Below, piece after piece: positions 25,567 to 34,733 of a stretch of DNA of 64,000 bases. Position 1 is the stretch's first letter. Every line of letters starts with the position of its first letter. The position numbers and the translations under genes were made by a program. The DNA comes from Roseburia_C sp031555935 (GTDB lineage Bacteria; Bacillota; Clostridia; Lachnospirales; Lachnospiraceae). The notes beneath the pieces are model-generated. The model was given only the letters and a program-made list of their open reading frames with translations, searched no databases and was not told the origin of the DNA. The stretch spans positions 62,001 to 126,000 of the forward strand of contig JAVBTX010000019.1 of the NCBI GenBank assembly GCA_031555935.1, written 5' to 3'.

Positions 25567-26643
25567 TTATATCCTTTCTATAAATTCCATCCACTCTCTT
25601 GCAATTATATCATTTCTAAAATGCTCAGATGCTTGCAAGGCCAATGAGGCTAATTCCTCTGCCTTTCTTTTACTTTTAAGCAAATCATCCATCGCTTCTG
25701 CTAATTGCATAATATTTTCTTTTTCAATTAATACTCCACTGCCTGTCCCTAATAATAGCTGTGGCCCTCCGCACGGGCAATCTGTTGCGATTACCGGTAC
25801 CCCCCTTGTCATCGCTTCCATTATTGTGTTGGGCATGCCCTCATAATCCGATGACATAACAAAAATTTTTGCAGAATCTAAGGCTGATACCACATCCTCA
25901 ATGTTTCCACACAGAGTTATTCGCTCTGTCATGCCACATTCTGAAATAATACCCCGTAATTCATCCTGCAGCTTTCCTTCGCCATATATTTTAACACTGA
26001 TATTAGGATATTTATCTGCTATCTTACTGAATGCCTTAATAAATATATCATGCCTTTTTTGTTCTACTAACCTGCCAATCGAGACAATCTGTTTTCTCTG
26101 CTCATAATCATACTGAACTCGATTTTGATAAAATTTTTCGTCTACCATATTCCATATGATTTTAGATTTTTTTTGCACCCGTTTAGAAAAATAACCCTTT
26201 GCATCTTCTGTTTGAAATACAATACCGTCCGCAAATGGAAATAGCACTTTAGCCATCAATCGATATACCCGATTGAAATATTCTTTCTCTGGTAAATTTC
26301 TTATTGATATGATGGACTTTGTCTTCAAAAATCTCGTTGCCAAAATATTTCGAAAATTAGGAGCCGCCATAAACGATACCAACATATTTAGTTTATATTT
26401 TTTGCAGATTTTTCTTACCTTCATTGTCCGCTGAAGGTTTTCTTTAACAAAACCATTCTCCAGCTCTTCTTCTTCCAAATTAAATCTGACAATATCCTTG
26501 TCCAAAATATATTCATCTGCAACTGGGAACGAAGTTATGAAGACCACTTCATATCCATGTTTGTGGCAGGCATTTGCCAAATTGCAAATAACCCTTTCTG
26601 CTCCACCCTTTTGTAAGGTATTAATGTAAAATCCTAACTTCAC
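25567..26643 (-). CDS. GT4 glycosyltransferase
   Basis: A 358-residue GT-B enzyme. The N-terminal TLQKGGAERVICNLANAC is the GGAER motif of GT4 enzymes. The C-terminal half holds VSIGRLVEQKRHD and SSDYEGMPNTIMEAMTRGVP, with the E-x7-E nucleotide-sugar site. It starts with GTG, which overlaps the stop of the preceding GT4 gene (GTGA), so they are coupled. It belongs to the exopolysaccharide assembly line; donor and acceptor sugars are unknown. Confidence 0.92.
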   Translation of the reverse strand: MKLGFYINTLQKGGAERVICNLANACHKHGYEVVFITSFPVADEYILDKDIVRFNLEEEELENGFVKENLQRTMKVRKICKKYKLNMLVSFMAAPNFRNILATRFLKTKSIISIRNLPEKEYFNRVYRLMAKVLFPFADGIVFQTEDAKGYFSKRVQKKSKIIWNMVDEKFYQNRVQYDYEQRKQIVSIGRLVEQKRHDIFIKAFSKIADKYPNISVKIYGEGKLQDELRGIISECGMTERITLCGNIEDVVSALDSAKIFVMSSDYEGMPNTIMEAMTRGVPVIATDCPCGGPQLLLGTGSGVLIEKENIMQLAEAMDDLLKSKRKAEELASLALQASEHFRNDIIAREWMEFIERI

Positions 26644-27698
26644 TTTTCTTCTCCTAAAATCGCATCATTCCATTTCTTTGATACAATTTTTATATCAAAT
26701 GATGATACGGTCTTCTTTGCATTTATCGTATACTTTTCTGTTCGATTATAATTCAAAATACATTCTGTCATTGCATTTTCCAATGCCAACTGATCTTTTC
26801 GTGGAACAATCATCGCCGAATTATCTTTTAGCAATTCACTGACGCCCGCCACATCTGTTGTCAAAATTGGTGTCTTTAATGCCATTGCTTCCATTAGCGC
26901 ATTTGACATACCTTCAAAATCAGATGATAGAACAAACAAATCTGCATCATAAACAACTTCAAAAATTTTCTGTGAATTCCCTTTCAAGAATATTCTTGAA
27001 CTCATCCCCAATTCATCAATTAATGTTTGAAGCTCACCTCTCAGGGCCCCTTCCCCATATATTTCCAACCGATATTGCTCTAATTGTTTTGCAACATTGG
27101 CAAATGCTTTGATTAGCATCTCCTGATTTTTTTGTGGTACTAACCGTCCCACATTAACAATTCTTCCCGTCAGATTTTTTTCACGCTCAGGCACTGTTAC
27201 TGTGATTGGATTTTCAATAATGCGACAGCGTTCCTCCTTCAATTTAGGAAAACACCTTCTCGCATAAGGCGTTTGAAAAACACAAACATCTGCCTTTCTA
27301 TATAAGACTTTCGTCAGCATTTTTGTAAAAACATCTCTGCCATCCCTCTTCGGATCATTCCTTTCCGAAATTATTAGTCGGTTCTTTCGATTTTTATTTG
27401 CCAGAATGGACATCACATTAATCCTTGCAAAAAATGAGACTACGATGTCAGCTTGTCCAAAATGCTTGTTTTCTCTTATCTTCTTTGTATATTCAAGGAA
27501 ACTTGATACCATATTTTTTCTTTGGGTCTCAAGAAACTCAATCTTAATTTCAGAATTCAAATCGTATTCAACATTGTTTTCCAGTAACATTAATATAGAT
27601 ACTTTATGTCCATTTTCAGAATAGTAATTAGCCAGGTTCGCTACTACTCTTTCCGCTCCACCCTGACCTAATGAGCCCAAAATAAATACTATTTTCAT
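26640..27698 (-). CDS. GT4 glycosyltransferase
   Basis: A 352-residue GT-B enzyme similar in layout to the one that follows: SLGQGGAERVVANLANYY at the N-terminus, VNVGRLVPQKNQEMLIKAF in the middle, and SSDFEGMSNALMEAMALKTP with the two conserved Glu residues. The start ATG 27698 overlaps the preceding stop codon (TAATG). The similarity suggests that this gene and its neighbour arose by an old duplication. It probably adds a middle sugar of the repeat unit. Confidence 0.92.
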   Translation of the reverse strand: MKIVFILGSLGQGGAERVVANLANYYSENGHKVSILMLLENNVEYDLNSEIKIEFLETQRKNMVSSFLEYTKKIRENKHFGQADIVVSFFARINVMSILANKNRKNRLIISERNDPKRDGRDVFTKMLTKVLYRKADVCVFQTPYARRCFPKLKEERCRIIENPITVTVPEREKNLTGRIVNVGRLVPQKNQEMLIKAFANVAKQLEQYRLEIYGEGALRGELQTLIDELGMSSRIFLKGNSQKIFEVVYDADLFVLSSDFEGMSNALMEAMALKTPILTTDVAGVSELLKDNSAMIVPRKDQLALENAMTECILNYNRTEKYTINAKKTVSSFDIKIVSKKWNDAILGEEK

Positions 27699-28879
27699 TA
27701 CATCCTCGTTTCTAATTCTTGGTTTAGAATCTCTTGGTAAATTTGATGCATTTCTTTTTTTACAACATCTAAACTAAAATGCTCCACCTTTTTACGATTG
27801 TAAATTCCCATCTTCTTTCGTAATTCAGCATCAACCATTAGCCTCAATATGGCCGCTGAATATTGATTCACATTTTTACAGTCAGCCAAGATTCCACCAT
27901 TTTTATCAATTAACTCGTCATTACCCCTTATCCGGGATGCAATCACCGGCAGTCCACTAGCCATTGCCTCCATTATTACCCTTGGTAATCCTTCACGAAC
28001 GCTGGCGAATATTAAGGCATCCGATATATTTAATATTTGTTCAATGCCGTTCCAAAACCCGAGAAAATGAATTTGCTTTTCTATCCCCAAATCGATTGAC
28101 AGTTCCTGCAATGCCTGCATTTGATTACCAACGCCACAAACCAATACATGTATTTTATCATCTTTGCAATTGGCTACCGACCTGATAATCGTTTCATGAT
28201 TTTTCCCTTTTACCAAATCACCAATATCCACCAAAACAAAATCATCGGCTGATAAACCCAAAGAAGCTCTAAGCTGGCTCTCTGCCGCTCCTTCTTCCGA
28301 AAATTTGGAAAGGTCTATTCCAACACCTTGCACATAATATACCTTCCCTCCTTTTTTTAATTTAAAGCTTGAAGCCCTTTTATAATCTTCTTTGTTCATG
28401 GTAAGTATCGCATCGGTGTAATGCGCCATAATCCGTTCGACAGGATAATAAAGTAGCCAATTTAACAACGGTGCACCCCTATAAAAATGAAACCCATGAG
28501 CCGTGTAAATCACCTTCTCCACACCACATTTTTTTCCACACATTCGCCCAAGAACGCCCCCAATTGGTGTATTGCAGTGAATCACTTTAAAGTTTTCCTC
28601 TTTCAGAACCTCCATCATGTGTTTATAGGCTGTAGTTATCTCCTTCACGTTGAATGGATTCCGATATATCTCCACATTTCTAAGCTGCACATCGGGGAGT
28701 TCACAGGCATTATCTTTTGCATATTTTTGGTTAACACCAATATATACTTCCAATCCCAAATCCCTGGCCACTTCTACCGGAGCTTTGAAAAAATTTCCCA
28801 AACAATACTTTTCTCTTGATTCATAATGTTCAGGATTTTTTGTTCCGTTTGCAATAAACAAAAATTTAGGTTTTCCCAT
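27698..28879 (-). CDS. GT4 glycosyltransferase, EpsD-like
   Basis: A 393-residue GT-B enzyme. HCNTPIGGVLGRMCGKKCG and VIYTAHGFHFYRGAPLLNW, then AILTMNKEDYKRA, are typical of EpsD-type enzymes that add the second sugar in exopolysaccharide assembly. FASVREGLPRVIMEAMASGLP carries the donor site (Glu-x7-Glu). It follows the initiating phosphoglycosyl transferase by 14 bases, the expected order for the enzyme that acts on its product. GAGGAG lies before ATG 28879. Confidence 0.93.
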   Translation of the reverse strand: MGKPKFLFIANGTKNPEHYESREKYCLGNFFKAPVEVARDLGLEVYIGVNQKYAKDNACELPDVQLRNVEIYRNPFNVKEITTAYKHMMEVLKEENFKVIHCNTPIGGVLGRMCGKKCGVEKVIYTAHGFHFYRGAPLLNWLLYYPVERIMAHYTDAILTMNKEDYKRASSFKLKKGGKVYYVQGVGIDLSKFSEEGAAESQLRASLGLSADDFVLVDIGDLVKGKNHETIIRSVANCKDDKIHVLVCGVGNQMQALQELSIDLGIEKQIHFLGFWNGIEQILNISDALIFASVREGLPRVIMEAMASGLPVIASRIRGNDELIDKNGGILADCKNVNQYSAAILRLMVDAELRKKMGIYNRKKVEHFSLDVVKKEMHQIYQEILNQELETRM

Positions 28880-28893
28880 TATTACTCCTCACA

Positions 28894-29481
28894 CTAACCA
28901 TTGTAGATATTTTTTCTAAATATGACACTTTTAATTGTTTGTAATAAAATCTGCAAATCCAATTTTAAGGAAATATTTTGAACATAATATATATCTTTCT
29001 GGATTCGCTCTTTCCATGAAACAGAATTTCTTACATATGCCTGGGCATATCCGGTAATTCCGGGTAAAACATCTAATCGCTGTTCTTCGCCAGACTCATA
29101 AACTGCCACGCTTTCCGGCAGATCCGGTCTAGGACCGATGAAACTCATATCCTGCTTCAATACGTTAAAAATCTGTGGAAGTTCGTCAATACTAGTCTTG
29201 CGAATAAATTTCCCCACCTTCGTCAGTCTTGGATCATCCTCCGAATTATATGTAGAACCGTCTTCATTTCTAATATCCGGTGCATTCTGCTTCATTGAGC
29301 GGAGTTTATACATTTTAAAAACTCTTCCCTTGTATCCAAGACGACTTGCATTATAAAAAGGATTTCCTCTGTCTTCGATAAAAATTAACGGTATTACTAT
29401 TATCAAGACAATCAAAATAAATGGCAATAATATAATTGCAAACAAGTAATCAAATACTCTTTTCCAAAATTTTTGATACAT
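28894..29481 (-). CDS. Initiating phosphoglycosyl transferase (EpsL/PglC-like)
   Basis: A 195-residue monotopic enzyme: one membrane segment (about 11-33), then RLGYKGRVFKMYKLRSM, LTKVGKFIRKTSIDELPQIFN with the catalytic Asp-Glu, FIGPRPDLPE and VLPGITGYAQAYVR. It moves a sugar phosphate from a UDP-sugar to undecaprenyl phosphate. Small size and the neighbouring dehydratase and aminotransferase genes suggest a UDP-diNAc-bacillosamine-type donor, as for PglC and EpsL. ATG 29481 has AGGAG 6 bases upstream. A second, larger initiator lies at 51084-52457. Confidence 0.93.
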   Translation of the reverse strand: MYQKFWKRVFDYLFAIILLPFILIVLIIVIPLIFIEDRGNPFYNASRLGYKGRVFKMYKLRSMKQNAPDIRNEDGSTYNSEDDPRLTKVGKFIRKTSIDELPQIFNVLKQDMSFIGPRPDLPESVAVYESGEEQRLDVLPGITGYAQAYVRNSVSWKERIQKDIYYVQNISLKLDLQILLQTIKSVIFRKNIYNG

Positions 29482-29490
29482 CACACTCTC

Positions 29491-30717
29491 CTAAATTCTA
29501 TTCTTCAATAGATATTCTATTTCAGTCACAATATATTCCACATCCGCATCACTTAATTTTGTATGCAGTGGTAAAGTAATCTCATTGTGATACTGTGCAT
29601 ATGCATTTGGAAAATCAACAATATTAAATCCCATCTCTTTATATGCTGTCATCATCGGTAATGGCTTATAATGTACGTTTGTAGAAATTCCCACTTCTGC
29701 TAGTTGAATAATTATTTGATTTCGCTCTTCTTCTGTTATATCCGGAATTCGAATTAAATATAGATGACCGCAGGATTCTCCTCCCAATTTGTCATGTCTT
29801 AATACTTGAACCCCCAAAGGCTCCAAACTGGTTGTATATTTATCAATAATTTCTTTTCTTCGCTTCATCAATTCTGGATATCTCTGCAATTGAACCATGC
29901 CGATTCCTGCCATAATATCTGTCATATTGCATTTATAAGCTGGCGATAAAATATCATATTCCCAAGCTCCCAATTGCGCTTTTGCCAATGCGTCCTTCGA
30001 TTGTCCATGAAGCGAATAAAGCATAAACATACGATATAGTTCATCGTCGTCCAATCCCAACTTTGGATTCCATGTCAATGCTCCACCTTCTGCAGTGGTC
30101 AAATTTTTAACCGCATGAAAAGAGAAGCTTGTGAAATCTGCAATTTCACCTGCCATCTTCTCATCTTTCTTAGAACCAAATGCATGTGCCGCATCAGCTA
30201 TTAAGGCAATTCTTCCAATTTTCTCCTGCAATTCATTTGCTGGTTTGAAAAGCGATTGTTTGGCTTCTAAAATTTTATATACCTGTTCGTAATCACTGAT
30301 TACGCCACCTATGTCTACCAAAATAATTGCTTTTGTTCTTTCGGTAATTTCTTCTTCCAGCCTTTTATAATCCATTTCATAATCGTCGACCTGGGTGTCA
30401 ACCATAACCAACGTGGCCCCTACGTGGCAAACCGGACTTGCAGTTGCTGTGTACGTATAAGCCGACACAATTACCTCATCACCCGCTCCGATGCCTAAAA
30501 CTCGCAATATTCCTTCTAAGCAGGCTGTTGCCGAGTTTAAGCATACCGCTTTATTTGTATGACAATACTCTGCTATTTGTGCCTCAAACTTTTTTGTTTT
30601 TGGTCCTGTCGTAATCCAACCGCTTTTGATTGTATTCGCTATCTCTTCGATTTCCCTATCAGACACATCCGGCGGGCTAAATGGTATTATTCTTTTTTCT
30701 AAATTTTCTTTTAACAT
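29491..30717 (-). CDS. DegT/DnrJ/EryC1-type sugar aminotransferase (PglE/EpsN-like)
   Basis: A 408-residue PLP enzyme. IIPFSPPDVSDREIEEI, then GWITTGPKTKKFEAQIAEY, SATACLEGILRVLGIGAGDE, and SFSFHAVKNLTTAEGGAL with the PLP-binding Lys, are all classic. It should aminate the 4-keto sugar made by the dehydratase encoded just upstream. The start ATG 30717 has AAGGAAG upstream; an in-frame start 39 bases earlier overlaps the dehydratase gene and is not favoured. The N-acetyltransferase that usually completes this pathway (PglD/EpsM) is not beside it. Confidence 0.93.
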   Translation of the reverse strand: MLKENLEKRIIPFSPPDVSDREIEEIANTIKSGWITTGPKTKKFEAQIAEYCHTNKAVCLNSATACLEGILRVLGIGAGDEVIVSAYTYTATASPVCHVGATLVMVDTQVDDYEMDYKRLEEEITERTKAIILVDIGGVISDYEQVYKILEAKQSLFKPANELQEKIGRIALIADAAHAFGSKKDEKMAGEIADFTSFSFHAVKNLTTAEGGALTWNPKLGLDDDELYRMFMLYSLHGQSKDALAKAQLGAWEYDILSPAYKCNMTDIMAGIGMVQLQRYPELMKRRKEIIDKYTTSLEPLGVQVLRHDKLGGESCGHLYLIRIPDITEEERNQIIIQLAEVGISTNVHYKPLPMMTAYKEMGFNIVDFPNAYAQYHNEITLPLHTKLSDADVEYIVTEIEYLLKNRI

Positions 30718-30730
30718 CCCTATTCTTCCT

Positions 30731-32596
30731 TTATTTCGGCGTATACGTCGGAACAAGTTTCTTTACATACTCACGTATATCATCCGGCTCCTGTTCAACA
30801 TATGATTTTAAGTTTTCTAATTGGGCTAAAAATATCTCTTCATCCATTTCAATTGGTTTACCTATATGAATCAGCGTATTTGCCGTGTCCTGCATACCTT
30901 CCTCTTCCATCAGTATTTCTTCATATAGCTTCTCACCTGGGCGCAGCCCCGTAAATTCTATTTTAATATCTTCATCAGGCTTATGTCCCGACAATAAAAT
31001 CAAGTTTTTTGCAAGATCTAATATTTTAACTGGCTCTCCCATATCCAAGATAAATATTTCCCCCCCCTTGGCATAAGCTCCCGCCTGTAATACCAAAGAT
31101 ACCGCCTCTGGTATTGTCATAAAATAACGAATAATCTCTGGATGGGTAACTGTGACTGGTCCGCCTTTTTCAATTTGCTTTCGAAACAAAGGAATAACGC
31201 TCCCATTACTTCCCAACACATTTCCAAACCGTACGGCTACAAATTCTGTTTTTGAACGCGTGTCATATAATTGAATAATCATCTCACAGATTCGTTTTGT
31301 TGCTCCCATTATATTTGTAGGATTTACTGCCTTATCTGTCGATATCATTACAAATCTTTTTACTCCCCAGCGGTCTGCCGCACGAACAACCTTCCATGTT
31401 CCTAGGACATTGTTTTTTACTGCTTCATTGGGACTATCTTCCATTAGCGGAACGTGCTTGTGTGCCGCCGCGTGATATACAATATCCGGTCTATATTTCC
31501 TAAATATATTATCCATTCGTTTTGTATTGCGCACAGATGCAATCAATACTACCAAATTCAAGTTCGGAAACTTTGCTCGAAGCTCATTCTGTATATCATA
31601 GGCTGAATTTTCATAAATATCTATCAATACCAACTGCCTTGGATTGTGGCTGGCAACCTGACGACACAGCTCACTTCCAATCGAACCTCCTCCACCAGTA
31701 ACAAGCACTACCTTATCTGCAACATAATAAAGAATCGAATCCAAATCTACTTTTATTGGTTCTCTTCCCAACAAATCATTGACATCTACATCTTTTAACC
31801 GACTTACACTAATATCGCCATTGACAAGCTGATACATACCCGGAAGTCTTTTCAATACACATCCTGTTTCTTTACAAATATCTAATATTTCTTTTATATC
31901 CCTCTGTGATGCAGACGGCATCGCAACCATAATTTCATGTACATTGTGCTGCTTTACCATTTCCAGAATTGTGCTTCGATTACCCACGATACGTACACCA
32001 TGTATATAGTTTCCCACTTTATCCTTCGCATCATCAATTACACAAACTACTTTTTTATCAATATATTGGCTGTTTGTTATTTCTCGAATCAGTGCTGCAC
32101 CTGCATCTCCAGCCCCAACAATCATAACATTCGTTTTAATTCCCAGTTCTACCCGATGATTAGTAAATGAGCGAATGGCACGATAAGAAAATCGGCATGC
32201 CATCTCCAGACAAAAAAGTGTCCCTCCATAAATCAAATAATAACTTCTTGGCATACTGTCTCCCTCTGGTGGAAGATACGTTACAAGAACTAATTGAATG
32301 ATAGAAGCAATTACACTAGCAAGCAAAATATTTGCCATTTCATTCGCTCCAGCATAGGTCCATAAACTGGAGTACATATGACAAACATAAAAAAACAGTA
32401 TTGTTATTATAATAATTGGCAGCATATAATCATGTATCACATCCAAATATATATGCATATGTTCATTAAATTTTAATTCAAACCGAACAAACAACGCAAA
32501 AACTCCTGCCAAATATATCGCTGCAATATCGTAGCATATTAATAAAATCCTACGAACCCATAGTTTCCCTTTATCTCTTGCAATTAATTCGTCCAC
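30731..32596 (-). CDS. Membrane-bound UDP-GlcNAc 4,6-dehydratase (PglF/EpsC/CapD-like)
   Basis: A 621-residue protein: four N-terminal membrane helices, a first Rossmann-like domain (VMIVGAGDAGAALIREI), then the catalytic dehydratase domain with LVTGGGGSIGSELCRQVA, ISTDKAVNPTNIMGATKR, and EFTGLRPGEKLYEE. It removes water from UDP-GlcNAc to give the 4-keto-6-deoxy sugar used by the aminotransferase downstream. The start is GTG 32596 with AGAGG 9 bases upstream. It is the first gene after a good promoter (32641-32669), so it opens the exopolysaccharide operon. Confidence 0.93.
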   Translation of the reverse strand: MDELIARDKGKLWVRRILLICYDIAAIYLAGVFALFVRFELKFNEHMHIYLDVIHDYMLPIIIITILFFYVCHMYSSLWTYAGANEMANILLASVIASIIQLVLVTYLPPEGDSMPRSYYLIYGGTLFCLEMACRFSYRAIRSFTNHRVELGIKTNVMIVGAGDAGAALIREITNSQYIDKKVVCVIDDAKDKVGNYIHGVRIVGNRSTILEMVKQHNVHEIMVAMPSASQRDIKEILDICKETGCVLKRLPGMYQLVNGDISVSRLKDVDVNDLLGREPIKVDLDSILYYVADKVVLVTGGGGSIGSELCRQVASHNPRQLVLIDIYENSAYDIQNELRAKFPNLNLVVLIASVRNTKRMDNIFRKYRPDIVYHAAAHKHVPLMEDSPNEAVKNNVLGTWKVVRAADRWGVKRFVMISTDKAVNPTNIMGATKRICEMIIQLYDTRSKTEFVAVRFGNVLGSNGSVIPLFRKQIEKGGPVTVTHPEIIRYFMTIPEAVSLVLQAGAYAKGGEIFILDMGEPVKILDLAKNLILLSGHKPDEDIKIEFTGLRPGEKLYEEILMEEEGMQDTANTLIHIGKPIEMDEEIFLAQLENLKSYVEQEPDDIREYVKKLVPTYTPK

Positions 32597-32640
32597 AATG
32601 TGTTACCTCTTTATCATTCTATTAAAAAATACATTCTATA

Positions 32641-32669
32641 AATATAACATAATACAGTATAAATGTAAA
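32641..32669 (-). promoter_or_regulatory. Predicted sigma-A promoter of the exopolysaccharide operon
   Basis: On the minus strand, TTTACA (32669-32664) and TATATT (32646-32641) are 17 bases apart. They occupy the 74-base gap between the ligase-like gene and the PglF-like gene, about 45 bases before the GTG start. Confidence 0.55.
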
Positions 32670-32670
32670 A

Positions 32671-34674
32671 TCATGCCATTTCTTCGTCTCGTTTTACCAT
32701 AAAAATACCAATAACAAAGTAGGTCAAGAGCCAGATTGAATCTCTCCACGGTTGTTCCAAAGCATCATTCAATGACAAAACAATATACCCTATACATAAT
32801 GCAAATGGAAAGAAACCATAACCGAAAACTTTACCCCCACTTTTTTTTCTGCTCATATATTGTACTGCGCTTTCAACAATTCCAATCCACATCAGTATAT
32901 ATGGAATCCCAGCAAATACACCATATCGATACATAATTGCAATTATAGAATTATGCGCAAAGCAAGCCTTACCATTTATATTAACAACATTTTTATGTCC
33001 CCACAGGTTCATTTCACGAAGATAACCTTTCCATATGGTGACTCTTCCAGAAAGTAGTTCATCTAATGTTCCTGACTGTAATTTGCTTATTACTTTATTA
33101 CTTGCGTACACCTCCATGGTAAGTGGATTCTTTAAACTACTTGACAGCTTTGGTTTATAGGAATCCGCCTGATGTACTTTAACCGTTCCCAACTTTTGCG
33201 GAACATTCCAGGTTATCCAGTCAGATGCATACCATATCGGAAACAGCATAAGCAATGTCATCACTATAATTCCAGCCCTAGCCAACCGTTCACCCTTCTG
33301 CTTACGTTCACTAATCCGTTTAATTAAAAATACACAGGTCAAAACAAATACAACTATAAAACTGCCTCGACACTGCGCCTTCCACAAAAAGAAAATTAAT
33401 AAATCTGCCTCAATTGCAAGCAATATTATCTTCCATGCATTTCCTTTCCACTTCCTTAGACCAGAGACAAATAGATTATCCGCTATCGCAAGCCACGCTG
33501 CCACAACAGTAATCAGGTAGAATCCAAACATGTTGGCATTATCGTTTACACCCAGATAGGAAATATTCTCATATTGAGGTCTGCAAATAAAACAATATAA
33601 AACTGCCCCAGCAAAGTGTATCTGAATGGCAATCACTATATCCTTTAATATATCCATCGGATTTTTCATATTATGCCATAGGAAGAAAAGTAAGCCCCAT
33701 ACCAACAAGAATGTATATCCCAAATAACTCCATCGCTTTGGAACAATAAAATCAGATATGCATGCAATTACCCACAAGGCAAACCAGGGTGCCATCACCT
33801 TATAATTCCATTGGCGCATCTTTGTTTCACACCCAATTGATATAATTGCAATCACCAGCACCAGCAAAATGCTTAGTCCGAAATTTAATACATGCAACTT
33901 ATAGCGCAATTTAGAATCTACCATCCAAATAATGTACGTCATCCATAGCAAGAAGCAAACGATACGGATGAAATGTTTCTTTCTATCGGAAAAGCGCTCA
34001 CCAAAAGCTGGTATCTGATCTGATATATATTTTAAAATACGCTGGTAACCATCCAAAATAATGTGCTTCTCAGCTAAGTCTTCCCGCTTCCATTTCTTAT
34101 GAATTATCCGACAGCCTCCCCAAGCTAAAGCAATATACGCCAGCATAATGACCGTGAACCATTGCAGTAACTGTTTTCCGTTATGAATAGGATATTTTTC
34201 ACAGAATTTCATATTACTCAAATGATAAACAACATCCGGCTGGTTTTCTATGATTACAGCTACATAGCTAAATGACAAATCCGGAAAATCGATGATATTA
34301 CTTCCCTTTTTTAAATCATAACTGCAACGCATCAATTGTTTGTCCTTTTGGTTACAAAAAATCACTTGCCAGTTCATTTGCTCAACATTCAAATCACTGA
34401 CTTCTATATCCCAATAATTCCACTCGTTCTCATATACCTGAAATATAGCATATGCATAGTCTCCAAGAATCACCATGCTACCATCTCCTAAAGACTCCAG
34501 ATTATATGAATTTGAATGTAATTTACTTTGGTATATTTCGCTTACTTCACCAACATCATAAAAATTGTCTAAATTAAACGAACCACTCACAATCATAGCG
34601 GATATTGAAAGACTGCCAATCACCCCAATTAATAGCCAGCAAATAAATGTCCTAATTTTATTCATCACTTTCAT
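32671..34674 (-). CDS. O-antigen ligase/polymerase-like membrane protein with an N-terminal ectodomain (paralog 2)
   Basis: A 667-residue protein with the same plan as the one at 9567-11507: one membrane helix (about 10-30), a beta-rich ectodomain (about 32-160, starting FNLDNFYDVGEVSEIYQ), then about 10-11 membrane segments. The catalytic-type loop LSGRVTIWKGYLREMNLWG and then FAHNSIIAIMYRYGVFAG contain the His-Asn pair expected in Wzy_C/WaaL proteins. It may ligate or polymerise a lipid-linked glycan on the outer face. It lies downstream of the thioesterase gene with its own GAGGAAG ribosome site. Its paralog accompanies the other acylation module, so the association may be functional. Confidence 0.75.
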   Translation of the reverse strand: MKVMNKIRTFICWLLIGVIGSLSISAMIVSGSFNLDNFYDVGEVSEIYQSKLHSNSYNLESLGDGSMVILGDYAYAIFQVYENEWNYWDIEVSDLNVEQMNWQVIFCNQKDKQLMRCSYDLKKGSNIIDFPDLSFSYVAVIIENQPDVVYHLSNMKFCEKYPIHNGKQLLQWFTVIMLAYIALAWGGCRIIHKKWKREDLAEKHIILDGYQRILKYISDQIPAFGERFSDRKKHFIRIVCFLLWMTYIIWMVDSKLRYKLHVLNFGLSILLVLVIAIISIGCETKMRQWNYKVMAPWFALWVIACISDFIVPKRWSYLGYTFLLVWGLLFFLWHNMKNPMDILKDIVIAIQIHFAGAVLYCFICRPQYENISYLGVNDNANMFGFYLITVVAAWLAIADNLFVSGLRKWKGNAWKIILLAIEADLLIFFLWKAQCRGSFIVVFVLTCVFLIKRISERKQKGERLARAGIIVMTLLMLFPIWYASDWITWNVPQKLGTVKVHQADSYKPKLSSSLKNPLTMEVYASNKVISKLQSGTLDELLSGRVTIWKGYLREMNLWGHKNVVNINGKACFAHNSIIAIMYRYGVFAGIPYILMWIGIVESAVQYMSRKKSGGKVFGYGFFPFALCIGYIVLSLNDALEQPWRDSIWLLTYFVIGIFMVKRDEEMA

Positions 34675-34733
34675 TTATACTTCCTCTTCCACATTTATCC
34701 GTAAAAATACAAATTAATTTTACCGCACCCCTT

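Noticed and set aside
34675..34733. Hairpin-like GTAAAA/TTTTAC sequence after the thioesterase gene
   Set aside because: The stem has only about six pairs, all weak, with a long loop and no U-tract; it is not a convincing terminator.
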